Positions 21,986-33,494 of a stretch of 64,000 nt of DNA are shown in pieces. Within the stretch, counting starts at the first letter, position 1, and each line of letters opens with the position of its first letter. The DNA lies in contig RCNN01000090.1 of assembly GCA_003667245.1 (NCBI GenBank), positions 1-64,000 of the forward strand, written 5' to 3'. Source of the stretch: Heterostelium multicystogenum. Its lineage: Eukaryota > Evosea > Eumycetozoa > Acytosteliales > Acytosteliaceae. A program made the position numbers and the translations under genes. Below the pieces are notes generated by a model, which searched no databases, had not been told where the DNA came from, and worked only from the letters and a program-made list of their open reading frames with translations.

Positions 21986-24071
21986 ATGGATGTAGATTCA
22001 TCTAATAATAGTAGTAGTAAACAGCATGACCTCAATGATAATATCCCTGTCAATGGTGATATTATAATGAATGATCTACCTTCAACTGACGAGGCTGCTG
22101 CATTATCATCATCATCAAACTACTGTGACTTCTACAAAAGCCATCATCATCAACAACAACAACATCATCATCAAAAGAAAAGAAAAGAAACTAACAGAGT
22201 CAGAGATAAAGGAACGTGATGATGAGAAGAGAAGAAAGCAGCAGGAGAAAGAAGAGGAGAAGAAAAAGAAAGACGAGGAAAGAAAACAACGTGAGGAGGA
22301 AAAGAAAAGGAAAGACGAAGAGCGTGAGCTTGAGAAGAAGAAAAGAGAAGAGGAAAAGAAAAAGAAGGATGAAGAGCGTGAGCTAGAGAAAAAGAAGAAA
22401 GAAGAGGAGAGGAAGTTGCGCGAGGAGGAAAAGAAAAAAGAAGGACGAAGAGAGAGAGCTGCTAAAGAAACAGAAGGAAGACGAAAGAGAGTTATTAAAA
22501 AACAGAGAGAGAAGAAGAGAAGCAACGTGACGAGGAAAAGAAAAAGAAGGATGAAGAGCGTGAGCTGCTAAAAGAAGCAGAAAGAGGACGAGAAGCTAAG
22601 GCAAGAAGAGGAACTCAAAAAAGAAGCAATCGCGTTTGACACAGTTCTTCAATGTCGTCACACCCGATGCAAAGCCAATCAAAACCGACGCATTCATTCA
22701 GCCTGTCGAGTTGGCGCCATTCACTCAAATCCTCCAATTCCATCGCAAACCCGATTTCGATCAAGAATCATTCGAGCAACTAGTTAGAAATCAAAACTTT
22801 GAATTGGAATCAAAGTTCAAGCCATCGTCGTATTTCAGTGGCGCAGCACTAAAGTCAAAACAAATTCAGAATCACATCGCTACCTGGAGCCATCATCAAC
22901 GATGAACTACTAAATTCACTTTCACGATTAAAGCTTCTCAAGTTCCACGACAATCATAGACCCAGCTACTATGGCACCTACTCAAAGAAAACCAAAGTTA
23001 TCAATGGTCGTAAACCATTTGCCAGAGATAACAAGTTGTTCGATTATTCTTACGACAGTGGCGACGAGTGGGAACCAGAGGAAGAGGAGCCTGCTGATAA
23101 TATCGCTTCCGACGAGGAGTCTGAAGAGGAAGAAGAGGACGATGAAGAAGATAAGAACTGGATTGAGTCTGACAGCGAAACGAATTCAGATCTTGAAAAT
23201 GAATCAACAACAGCCGCCAGTGGAGAAGTGGCTGATCAGAAACAACCAGATACTACCACCAAAAAAAAGAAAAAGAGAGTGGAAAAGATTAAAAAGAAGA
23301 GAATCCTCATTATAGATCCTTCCAATGAATTAACAATGCAAACTGAGAATATAGTATTTTATAATAGATTCACTGTGGAGTCTTTAGTTGGCGGTATGTT
23401 AGCATAGTATTAATTCAATATCATACATTATTTATTCTAACTTTTCATTTACAATAATCAACAGAGTTTCCAATTTGTATTTCAAAGTTAATAAAAGATG
23501 AACAAGAGCAAGAAGCAAATAAGCTAAAAGAAAAGAAAGAGCAAGATCCAAGATATATTTTCCCACTTCCATTTTTACCAACAGTTTTAAGAGTATGTCC
23601 TTGGTTAATTTTTTTTAAACATTTTGTTGTCCATTTGACTAATTATACATTCCAATCACTTTTAACTAGTTTGTAACAAAGAATAATAAGAAATCAGTCA
23701 AGACACTTGGAAAGTATTTATATGCAGCAAATACCAATGTTATGAAAAAGATTATAATAGCAAAGATTCAAGAAACATGTCTACAAACCAATGGCATATG
23801 GTCAGTAAAACCAGAGTTTGAAGATCAGTTGAAACTGGAAATGGATGAGACATTTGTTTTGCCAGTAATACCTGTAAAAGTAAATCCAGCACCAGCTAAT
23901 GCAACATCAGCTGATAATACACAAACACCTACCAAACAAACTGCAGATGCATCCAAAAAGAGAACTTCACCAAAAAAGAACCACAAACACCTGTACAGTC
24001 AAACTCAATTACTCAGCTATTTTTCAAAAGTTCAATCATCATCATCACCCAAAGTCACTGAGAGTATTTAA
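21986..24071 (+). CDS. Chromatin assembly factor 1 large subunit (p150/CHAF1A-like)
   Basis: CAF-1 deposits newly made H3-H4 at replication forks. After a Ser/Asn/His-rich start comes a long charged Lys/Glu/Arg coiled segment (about 22190-22620), the KER region of the family. FFNVVTP and LAPFTQILQFHRKPDF follow near 22645-22750. The signature HRPSYYGTYSKKTKV near 22950-23000 and the strongly acidic ED block with YDSGDEWEPEEEE (23040-23165) match CHAF1A. Exon 2 (23465-23592) and exon 3 (from 23670) add a helical C-terminal region; introns are about 23394-23464 and 23593-23669. The C-terminus carries QTQLLSYF, which fits the PCNA-interacting PIP consensus (Q-x-x-L-x-x-aromatic-aromatic). Several frame changes occur in the Lys/Glu repeats (about 22200-22630) and near 22900 and 22985; purine-run DNA there is prone to base-count error. 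Confidence 0.85.
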
Positions 24072-24223
24072 TAATAATAATACTACCAATGCTCCCTTTG
24101 AAGTATAAATAATTTTCATATTAGTTATTATTAATTTAATAAATAAAAGATTTAAATTTATTATTACTATTTTTCCAAAAACTATGGATGAAACTTTATT
24201 TGTATCTTTATGAATTTCCATTA

Positions 24224-25974
24224 CTAACTTGCTATCAATACAATTATAGGAACACCTATTGCGATTACTAAAATGGTAGAAGGAACTCCAAATTTAAGAT
24301 AGTCAATGAATTCTATGTTAAAATGTTGTTTAGATCTTTCTGCAACTATTAGATTGGCAACGCTGCCAACTAAAGCTAAAATTAATAATAAACATTAGTA
24401 ATGATATTATTTAGGTATTAAAATAACTTTACATACTAAAATTTCCTGCAACTGTTGATATAAATGCTAATAATAGCCATGTAAATGAGGGTGCTTTTGC
24501 TTCGAGGAGATGCGGTGATATTGCAAGGACCAGTGGTACATTGCTGAAAATATACAACTAATTAATACAAGTATTGTAAAGATAAATATCTTTAATGGGT
24601 TTGCATCAAGTGGTATCCACGGACTAATTCCTCGCCATGCAAATTGTGAAAACTCTCTATCGAAACCATCTACCAATATAAATAGTCCTCCAAAAAATAC
24701 CAATAACTCCCAATCTACCATTTTAATTTGTTCAGATACATCTTTACGATCGATAAGCATCAGTATTGAAACTCCAAGCATTACAGTGAATCCCATGTGC
24801 AGTCCAACACAGAAACCAAAAGCACAAGTAATAGCACAACTCCAGATCTATAGTAATATATCAGCTTTAAAATGCTGATAGCTGTTTCTTTGGTTGATTT
24901 AACATTTTTCTTTGTTGATTGATCAAGTTGATTAGAATTAGGGCCTGCCAATAATACTTCATCCATATTTCCATCTCTAAATTCTGTTAATTGTGAATGG
25001 TCATCATTAATTATTATCATGCCATCTCCTTCGGATTGAATTGTAGTGTCATAATCTTTTTCATATGAATGATCTTGATCAACCAAATCCATTTCTATTG
25101 AATCTTCATGCTTGCTTAAAATTGATTTCAAAAAGTGTTTTCTTTGGAGAAGAGGTCTCATCTGCTTTGATATTGCTATTTGCTTTTGAATAGTCGGCTG
25201 TTTCTACTGTTGACTCTAATGGTTTTGGGCTTTCTACAATTTTTATAGTTTTTCAGTTGTTTATGAAAGTATAGCAAGAGTAATGATGTGTTTGCTATAA
25301 CTCCCAATATGGCAGATACAACCGATACCTTGAAAAACGTCAGAAATTCAACACCAGACACTGTTGCTATAATCATGTTTTGAGGGTTTCCTACTGGGAG
25401 TGCAGAGCTTCCTATATTTGAGCTTGTGGCAACTGCTAATAGGTATGGAAGATAAGGTAGCTCTGAGCTTTTGCATGCGTATATTACAATCGGAGTCATT
25501 GTCAGACAAACTGTATCATTTGTCAGAATAGCACTTGTCAATGCACAAACCACACATATTCTGACCAACAACATGGAGGGAGATGAGCATTTAATAGACT
25601 AGCCATCTGGAAATACTGGACCAAATATCAGCTGACTCCATCTGTTGACTTAAAAGCATCATTCCATTAATAATATAATAGTAATCCCAATTTACAACTG
25701 AACCAAGTTGCTCTGCAGGAACTATGCCAAGCATAATCATCAGGGTCTACTTTACACAAAACAGTTAATCATTTGAATCATAAGATTAATCAGAATCATA
25801 AGATTAATCAATGTCATTGTTTATGGTGTTACCTACAGAACCTACTAACGCCACACCGGCACGCCCAATGGGCATTACATTGATCTTCTTAAAACATATT
25901 AGCAAGAGGCATATTAAGAAGATAGGACCTGAGAAATATGGCTTAACCGAATCACCTAAATCTAATGTCTTCAT
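24224..25974 (-). CDS. arsB: ArsB-like ion transporter
   Basis: This is a polytopic membrane protein of the ion transporter superfamily that includes bacterial ArsB, NhaD and animal P protein. The substrate is unproven; the name follows the dictyostelid annotation. From the start at 25974: MPIGRAGVALVGS, an intron, LMIMLGIVPAEQLG, MMLLSQQMESADIW, the re-entrant block SAILTNDTVCLTMTPIVI, and SSALPVGNPQNMIIA. A long acidic cytosolic loop (about 25160-24890) follows, then VDWELLVFFGGLFILVDGF, CIFSNVPLVLAISP and AFISTVAGNFTLVGSVANL. The second half mirrors the first, as in the family. One intron (about 25745-25840) joins GS to TLM; another (about 24375-24440) joins GNF to TLVGS. Frame changes near 25600, 25180, 24830 and 24550. 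It converges on the CAF-1 gene about 150 bases away. Confidence 0.8.
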
Positions 25975-26435
25975 CTTAGTTCCTAACGATCTGTATATGT
26001 ATTTGAATTATGTAAATTATTCAAATACATTTAAATTTAAAATAATCATCGAACAGGTGTGACCCTTTAGAATAACAGGTGGAAAAAAAAAAAAAATTAA
26101 AAAATGTTTTTTGTCAGTGTCTTTTGGGAAGATGAGTTTTCAATTAAAAAAGATATAGATGATCTTTTGTGGAACAGTTGTGAGTCAATAACCTCGTGTG
26201 TCACAACTTGATGTTGATTTGCTGTCAATTTAAATTCAAATAGTAATAAATGAAATTTAAAAGTAAAAAACAAAGACTGTTTATTTTCTTGAATAGTTTG
26301 GTTGGATCGTTTGATTATTAGAGATAGAAAAACTTGGCAGTTCAAAATATATCAATTAAATTGCATTTGTTGGTTGATTATTTTGTTAAAATATATATAC
26401 AAGTTGAAGGCTTTATTAGGTATAGAGTTAGTTGA
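25975..26435. other. Intergenic, arsB 5' flank
   Basis: AT-rich promoter-side DNA of arsB with a poly-A run near 26080-26095. No stable coding signal; short frames on both strands here lack any family motif. Confidence 0.4.
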
Positions 26436-26556
26436 TTATTTCTTTGGGTTTGTTGTGCTGAGATATTCCTTTAATAAATCTGCTGGACTCTTTTTAATTG
26501 AATGGAGATGGCTGGGAAATGCCAGTATTGTTATTTGAAGCTTCGACTTGAGACAT
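26436..26556 (-). CDS. Putative small protein, about 40 residues
   Basis: A start codon at 26556 in a typical A-rich context opens MSQVEASNNNTGISQPSP. After a one-base frame change near 26500 the frame continues as IKKSPADLLKEYLSTTNPKK and stops at 26436. The composition is protein-like and the context fits other dictyostelid starts, but no family is recognised and it could be one exon of something larger. Confidence is low because a frame correction is needed. Confidence 0.3.
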
Positions 26557-28300
26557 TTTATTTTCGTATTTGATTTGAAATCTATAATTTTATTAAAAAA
26601 ATATATTTGTTAGAATTTCTTTAATATATAAAAGAATTAAATTTGCCAATGAATCAATTAATTTGATGGAAATTTAACAAAAAAACAAGGATTTAAATAT
26701 TTGGTGATTCATAAAAAAATGTAATAAATACAATTTTTTGGTTGATCTTGTAAGGGTGAATGGTAATGTAAAACAATCAAAGATTAATATTTACATAAGT
26801 CAGATTGATACCGAAAACAATACTATATCTATTTACTTTTTAATTTTAATATGTAATAGGTTTTATCTCTACAGAAATTTGATTTTAATAATTGATGATG
26901 ATGATGTGATTATATTGATCAAATAAAAGGATAATAAACAAATAGTAAGCAATAAATTCGAGAATATAATGTTGATATTTATATTATTTTGTCAAAGTGT
27001 TGTGTTGAAATCAATTACAAAGAATATATATAAAATTTTATTTTAATATTAATAATACCACTTTTTTATCTATTGTTATTCTTTGATAGAAGTAATAGTA
27101 TAACTATGATGGGATGTCGAGGTAGAGAAGAATAGATACCGAATGTGAAAAAATTGGAGGAAATTTAGAAATAAACTTTATTTATTTATTTTGTTCCGTT
27201 TATTTCAATTCAATTCACCACCACGACAAACACAATTCTCTTGTGTTATTATTCCATTATATTGACATCTCTGACATTTTGAGAATTTAAGAGTAGTGTG
27301 AGTGATTGAGTGTTGATCCAGAATGTATATCAATGAGAGGGGTAAAGTTTAACTATTTATTGTGTGTGTGTGTGTGTGTGTGTTGTGTGGTTAACAATCT
27401 TTCTTTGTGGTTAAAGTAAAGATAAGGAAAGCCAATACAAGAATTTCAAAATAATTGGATTGAATTAAGAAGAGAAATAATTATTAAATAACTTTGATAG
27501 GGAATTAAATAGCTATAACAGAGATTAAGCCATTAAATAAGATAATAATACCATAAAATTAAAGTAATAATAAAATAATATAAAAGTAAAAAAAAACAAA
27601 ACAATAGCAAACAATAGATTATTGATAGATAGATACTTTTTATACAATAAAAATATAATATTATTATTTTTCTTACCTTTATTTTGTAATATTTTATAAT
27701 CGGCAACTCTGAGGAGATTACTAGTAGTACTCTACTTAATATTGATGTTTTGAAAAAATAAATAAATAAATATTGATGTGTAATCTGTTTTATATTTTCT
27801 TTTTTGTGTTGTTGTTGGACCTAATCAAACTGAACAATTGAAATTGAACAATTGTTATTTATATAAATATTGGATTTAATAAAACCTTCCATTGTGGAAT
27901 CAATTCTTTGCACCTCAAAAAAGTTAATTAAAAATTTAATCAAAATGGAGTAGAAGTGGTCGTACCACATTAGGGAAAACACATTTTACCTAATAGGGGG
28001 TAAATGCAAATTTCAATTAAAAAAATCTACAAAATTATTGAAATTGAATGGTTTTTTCAGCAAAATTTAATTTAATTCTGGAATATAACTCATTTAAATT
28101 GGAAATAAACTTTATATGTGTATGTATTTATTCTTTACATTTAAATAATCAACATTGATTGTTTATTACATTACATTTAACTTGGAAAAAAGTAATATAC
28201 AATAGTTATATAGATTCTAATGTAATTATTATTATTATATAAATAATATATGTTTTGTGATGATTTGAGTATATATTTTTCGTTGACTGATTGAGGTTGA
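26557..28300. other. Gene-free AT-rich region with GT microsatellite
   Basis: About 1.7 kb between the small ORF and the 3' end of the SPT20 gene. It has a perfect GT tract at 27361-27382, oligo-A/T runs, and ATA-rich DNA. No coding segment, tRNA or snRNA could be supported. Confidence 0.45.
27361..27382. repeat. GT dinucleotide microsatellite
   Basis: Eleven consecutive TG/GT units, one of few GC-containing simple repeats in this AT-rich spacer. Confidence 0.9.
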
Positions 28301-29605
28301 TTATCTGGGAGGTTGGGGTTGGGCAAACTGAGCCATTTGTTGCTGGATCTGTTGTTGTTGTTGTTGTTGTTGTTGCTGCTGCTGTTGTTGTTGTTGGAAT
28401 TGTATTTGTTGTTGCTGAAGCATTTGTTGTTGTTGTGGCGTGATCTGTTGTTGGATATATTGTTGTTGGAGTTGGAGGAATTGCTGCTGTTGCTGTTGTA
28501 GGAATTGCTGTTGTGGTGTAAGTTGTTGTTGTTGTTGAAGTTGTTGTTGTTGCTGTTGAAGTTGCAATTGTTGCTGCAGCTGTTGTTGTTGCTGTGAGAC
28601 CTGTTGTGCCTGGAGCTGTTGGAGTTGTTGTTGCTGTAATTGTGCATGTTGAGCTTGTTGTGCCTGTTGTGCCTGTTGAATCTGCTGTGCCTGGAGCTGT
28701 AGTTGTTGTTGAATCTGTGCTGGCTGTAAGAACTGTTGTTGCTGTAGTTGTTGTTGTAAGAGTTGTTGTTGGTTTTGCTGCTGTTGTAGTTGCTGTTGGA
28801 CAGCTGCTTGTTGTGCTTGAAGCTGCTGCTGTTGTAGTTGTTGTAAATATATTTGCTGTTGCTGTTGTTGTTGCTGTTGTTGTTGATTTTGTACCTGGAG
28901 TTGTTGTATTGGTTGCACTTGTTGCATTGCTTGTGGAAGAATTTGTTGCTGCTGTTGCGGTTGGATTTGGACTGCCTGCATTTGTTGAGGTTGTTGGATG
29001 GGTTGCTGTAGAAGGTGTTGTTGTGGCTGAAGTTGAACTTGTTGAACATGTTGCGGTTGGATTTGTTGAACCTGTGGAACTTGTACGGGTTGTGGAGGCT
29101 GTGCTTGTTGAGTGGACTGTTGTATTTGGTGCGGCTGTATTTGATGCTGTTGTACTTGCTGGACCTGTTGTACCTGCTGGACTTGTTGAGCTTGATGCTG
29201 TTGCTGCTGTTGTAGATTTGTTTGTTGCTTTTGCTGGTTTTGAGCAGTGTTCGTTTGCTGTTGGTATTGTTGCTCTATTCTTCTTCGACATTCCTGAGCA
29301 GTGGTTGTCAATTGTTGTTGTTGGGCAAATGGCAGTAGAGAATCAAATGATAGCATGTCTTCTTTTTTTTCATGAGATGTCTTTATATGTTGTAAGATAA
29401 ATCTAGCTTCTGCCGGACCACCAATTGGGAACGATAGATATAGAGGCACAAAGCTACCACCATTTTCGTAAATGTAGATTTTATCTATAGACTGCAAGTT
29501 CATCATGGCCTGTTGTGGTTGTTTATGAATCGGTACTGTTGGTTTGGCCATTGGTTGCTGAGGTTGATTTGGTTGCTGTTGTGATTGTTGTTGTTGTGAT
29601 TGTGG

Positions 29606-29639
<34 letters not shown>

Positions 29640-31921
29640 GGTTGCTGTTGTTGTTGTGGTTGCTGTTGCACTTGTGTTGGTTGAATCTGTTGTGGTTGAT
29701 TTGGTTGTTGCGGTATCTGGGTAGGTTGGTTTTGAGAAGCTGTTTGTTGCACTTGCGTATTTTGAGCTTGAGGTAGTGGCTGTGGATATTGCTGCTGCTG
29801 TTGTTGTTGTTGAACCTGCTGTTGCTGTTGCTGTTGAACTTGCTGTTGCTGTTGAATTTGCTGCTGTTGTTGCTGTTGAGCTTGTATCAGTTTTTGTAAG
29901 TGTAATTGCTGGTATTGATAAACTTTGGTTCCTATTAGGGTATCAGTGATTTGAATTTGTAGCTCCACTACAGTTTGCCTGAATTTGCATTCATAAGTCC
30001 AAACCAATAAGCTGTTGAGTGAAATAAACTGAAGCAAACGATCTTTGATAAACTCAGTGTCGGGTGATAGTTTTGCGAGAACTCTAATAGTAGGAGGTTT
30101 TGGCTTGTCAACTATCAAAGAGTTGCTATCCTGTACATTATTGTTATCTTCTTTAGTTGCTGCTCCTGTGGTTGATGCCGTTGCTGTTGTTGTTGTTGTT
30201 GTTGTTTTTATTGGTAATGTTGTCTTTTGTAATTGATTATATTGATAACAAAATGGGTATGATTTGGGATCACTAATAGCATAGCAATACTCTAAACTAT
30301 CTCTTCTCTCTTTATCCCATTTATGACTTGTTGCTAGAAATCTAAATAATGTAAAGCTGTTGTATTGCGAGGAGAGGTACATCGTTAGTGGCTAGTTGTG
30401 ATGTGCACTATTGAACCTGGGATACATACTTTCCTTCGATGATCGTCGGCTGTATTCTCTTGTGAAAAGGTGATTGTAAAGTGGATGGAAACGATTGAGC
30501 ATGTAGTGATTTCGATAGGTTCAGTGACAGTGTACCATTGTGGCGATTCTGCTTCGGTCTTTTTGTACAATTGAATTTCTGTTGGTTGTAGTAGCGATCG
30601 TCGGTCGCCCAACTGTGCTCCGGTGAAAGAGACAACCGCGATGTAGTTATCTCTAACAACTTCTGTTCAAACATCAGCAGGTAGTCCTCATCGCTATAAT
30701 GAAACCATATGGTTACCATTGCTGCCATTACAGCTACTACTGCTAATCCTATTCTTGAGCAATGAAACTACATTCTTTTTTATATCAAACAGCAGCGATT
30801 CGTTATCAGGCTTCAACACTATCTTATTTACTTTTACATCTACACTGTTGCTACTGCTACTGCCGTTGCCATTACTCAACTTTGAAGCGTCTTCCTTTGT
30901 GGAATCTGATATCGCTGTTGAAGCTGGCATTGCAGCAGTTGTACCTCGATAATCGCGTATTTCAGCAATCACACAACCTTCATAGTAGTGACAACTAACA
31001 TCATCCAGTATATCTATTAAGTCGGGTACTAGTTTTCCCTGTCCTATTGAACGAAGAAATTCCCTAGATGTTCTATCATATGGATATATCTTATCCTATA
31101 TTTGTATTGTAAGCAGAGGTTGACTTGGTTAATCAAAATGTCCTATCTGTAAACCTATCTATTGAACTTCACAATCATGATAAACCTACTCTATTTATAT
31201 TGTCGAAGCTGTATCCATTTGTATAAAGATTTATAAATATCGATGACTTTAGTGTTGAAACATCGTAACCGACTAGAACCTGCGCAATGTCGTCTATCAA
31301 TGAAAATCTCTCGCTATACTTTGATTTACCATTTCTCTTCTCTTTGGAGTTACTGCTGATGTCTTGTGTATCCTGCGTAGTTCCACCATTACTATGGTCA
31401 GATGTCGCCGATGCTGAGGTTGTTGTTGTTGTGGATTCTACATTTACAGATGGATCTGAATTCATTTCAATATCCGATGTCATTGTGGCTGTATTATTAC
31501 TACTACCTGTACTAGAGTCACCGCCATCAATCTCTACTGCCTTTTGCTCGTCCATCAGATCGAATATACTCTCGTTGCTCTTCACACCATTCATATGATT
31601 ACCGCTGCTGTTATCAATCTGCATTGTGTTGATATCGTTGTCATGACTGTTGTTGGTACTATCAATATCATTAATTATATCTTCAAAATCTGTATCCAAC
31701 GTTGATGTCGTGTGCTCTTGTTTTGATTTTTCTATCTGTTGTTCCTGTTGCTTCTGCTGTTGTTGTTGTTGCTCTTGATGATTGTGATGGGTGTTATTTA
31801 GATGATCATTGTCAGTATGATGATTTGATGACTTGTCAGTAGTTAAGATATTGTTAAGATCATCTTGATGATTGTTACTATTCTGATTATTGAGTGTGAT
31901 TTGGTGATCGTTGTCATTCAT
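28301..31921 (-). CDS. spt20: SAGA complex subunit SPT20 homolog with giant Gln-rich tail
   Basis: SPT20 (SUPT20H in animals) scaffolds the SAGA transcriptional coactivator. The N-terminal 240 residues (31921-31190) are Asp/Asn/Ser/Thr-rich, then FSLIDDIAQVLVGYD. An intron at 31096-31189 joins NINR to DKIYPYDRTSREF. The diagnostic SPT20 block follows: LVPDLIDILDD with CHYYEGCVIAEIRDYRG (about 31030-30950). Further on, LLLFDIK-like hydrophobic spacing, LSLSPEHSWATDDRYYNQQK and a RPKQ segment match the family order. A globular region with PPTIRVLAKLSPDTEF and FVPLYLSFPIGGPAEARFIL is interspersed with Gln tracts. From about 29330 down to 28310 the protein is almost pure Gln with Leu, Ala and Val. 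Frame changes lie near 30710 and 30395-30560. Total about 1,150 residues. Confidence 0.82.
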
Positions 31922-32252
31922 TACAATCTTGTGATTGAATTGATTGAGTGAGTGATGATTGATTGGTTTGATTGCTGGTTTGTTTGCAAAGTGAGTGAAT
32001 AGCGAAATGTCAAATTTGACAATTTATTCTAAGAATAGAATAACTATAATAAATAAAATAAAATGAACTGAACTGAATTTGAAATTACACCAAATTTAAA
32101 AACCCTAAACAACCAGTAGGAAATGCAATTTTGAAAAATTTCAAAAAATAAATGTTCAAAAAATCAATTTAATTAACAATCTAATTAATAAAAGTCGCGC
32201 CTACACACCAAATTTTAGTATATTATTATCATTGTTGTAACTTGGGTTACTT
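31922..32252. promoter_or_regulatory. Intergenic, spt20 5' flank
   Basis: AT-rich spacer containing the spt20 promoter. A GATTGA-rich stretch lies immediately upstream of the start. No specific element recognised. Confidence 0.35.
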
Positions 32253-32530
32253 TTATTTATTTATTTGGTATAAACATATGTTTAATAATATTTCTACAAG
32301 ATTAAGATTAGTTTTATATTTATCCATGAAATCGTCATTATAGGATAGAGGTTCAATAGCGCTCAATACTATGATAGGTGATCCAGTTTGGTGAGATTGT
32401 ATTGATCTATTCGATTTAGATTCTACATTGTTAAACAAAATATATTTCTCTCGTTCCAAATACTTAACTTTGAATAATTAAATAATACTATTTTCTTTTG
32501 TTCTGAATGCAATAAGATCTTTTGTTCCAT
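32253..32530 (-). CDS. Putative small protein, about 93 residues, unknown
   Basis: A start at 32530 (MEQKILLHSEQKKIVLFNYS) runs into KYLEREKYILFNNVESKSN after a one-base frame change near 32465, then SPIIVLSAIEPLSYNDDF and a stop at 32253. The mix of charged and hydrophobic residues looks like a folded domain rather than AT-driven noise. No family recognised. The start lies 14 bases from a large hairpin, and the gene is divergent from the secreted protein gene. Confidence 0.35.
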
Positions 32531-32543
32531 TATTTATTTATCA

Positions 32544-32621
32544 TTCATTTCTATTTTCGGAACCATAGAAATAACTAGTATTATAGTTCATTATTTCTAT
32601 GGTTCCGAAAATAGAAATGAA
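32544..32621. repeat. Perfect 31-bp inverted repeat (hairpin)
   Basis: The arms 32544-32574 and 32591-32621 are exact reverse complements separated by a 16-base loop. The core of each arm includes ATTTCTATTTTCGGAACC or its complement. A second short palindrome overlaps the right edge: GAAAGATC (32619-32626), a GATT loop, and GATCTTTC (32631-32638). It sits between the start of the small minus-strand gene and the secreted protein gene. It could be a miniature inverted-repeat element, a non-coding RNA hairpin or a regulatory structure; no target-site duplication is evident. Confidence 0.9.
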
Positions 32622-32638
32622 AGATCGATTGATCTTTC

Positions 32639-32996
32639 GAATGAAATACAATCCTTAAGGATTCGAAACTCTAAATGATCTTATCAAAATATCCATTGAA
32701 ATAAAATCAGGATTCGAAACTCAATTTTAAAGTGGATTCGAAAAAAAATCAAGATCTTTTTGTTTTTTAATAAACAAAACATAATCATTGGGAGCCAGCT
32801 TGCTTACATATTTTGGTTCTCAGTTCAGGATCTTCCCTCAAAAGAAAACTCATCTCCCGTGTTCAAGAAATTATTTTCAACTAATAGGGATGAGGCAACT
32901 ATTTAACCATTTCCAGTTTCTTTCAATTTAAATCAATCCAAATTATAACTTTCTATAAAATATAAATATAAATATAAATAAATTAAACCAGTAAAA
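32639..32996. promoter_or_regulatory. Upstream region of the secreted protein gene with GGATTCGAAA repeats
   Basis: The 13-mer GGATTCGAAACTC occurs at 32659-32671 and 32710-32722. A shorter copy, GGATTCGAAA, is at 32734-32743. Another TTCGAA lies at 32636-32641. An A-rich leader precedes the start at 32997. Repeated palindromic cores upstream of a gene suggest binding sites, but the factor is unknown. Confidence 0.4.
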
Positions 32997-33494
32997 ATGA
33001 AATTCACATATGTTATTATTAGTTTAATTGTCTTCATTGCAACTGTTGCCAATGCTCAGACTTCTTGTAACGCATATTTGTTCTGCACTCAGTCTCAATC
33101 GTGTTCCGATTGTTTTGCCTTGAACACCTCTGTTTGCTACGAAGGTTCCATCTACCTTAGTCTAACCAACGAATGGACAAAGAATGATAAATCAATTTTG
33201 GTTGCTTGTCTTGACAACGAATGCCAAGTCAGTACCTACACCGACTCAGCTTGCCAAGATCTTGATTTCTATTCAAGTCTCTCTAACACCTGTAATGAAT
33301 GCTTCGCTCTCGAGTCTCAACTTACAATGAAGATTCAAGGTGATACAATATATACCCTCGGCAAGGCAAACATTGACAGTGAAGAAGATTCTCAAAAGAA
33401 TGGAAAGATCATCCCATTGAAGGAACACCACAACCAAAGAAATGCCAAGAGAATTATCCATTCATTGGCCACCAAAGAAAGAATTTCTCAATAA
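32997..33494 (+). CDS. Small secreted Cys-rich protein, unknown family
   Basis: A clean signal peptide (MKFTYVIISLIVFIATVANA) is followed by a 145-residue mature protein with two similar Cys-rich halves. One has CNAYLFCTQSQSCSDCFAL and the other CQDLDFYSSLSNTCNECFAL, each ending in a Cys-x2-Cys-Phe-Ala-Leu motif, so the protein probably arose by internal duplication. The last 45 residues are Lys/His/Asn-rich and hydrophilic. No catalytic motif is seen. It is an intronless single frame with no errors. A role in the extracellular matrix or bacterial contact is possible but not shown. Confidence 0.75.
   Translation: MKFTYVIISLIVFIATVANAQTSCNAYLFCTQSQSCSDCFALNTSVCYEGSIYLSLTNEWTKNDKSILVACLDNECQVSTYTDSACQDLDFYSSLSNTCNECFALESQLTMKIQGDTIYTLGKANIDSEEDSQKNGKIIPLKEHHNQRNAKRIIHSLATKERISQ

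Noticed and set aside
26557..28300. tRNA or small nuclear RNA genes in gene-free regions
   Set aside because: No A/B box pair, cloverleaf or known dictyostelid small-RNA motif could be found here or in the other spacers.
28300..30240. Long poly-Val/Leu and poly-Thr frames on both strands
   Set aside because: They are out-of-frame or antisense readings of the SPT20 CAA/CAG repeats.
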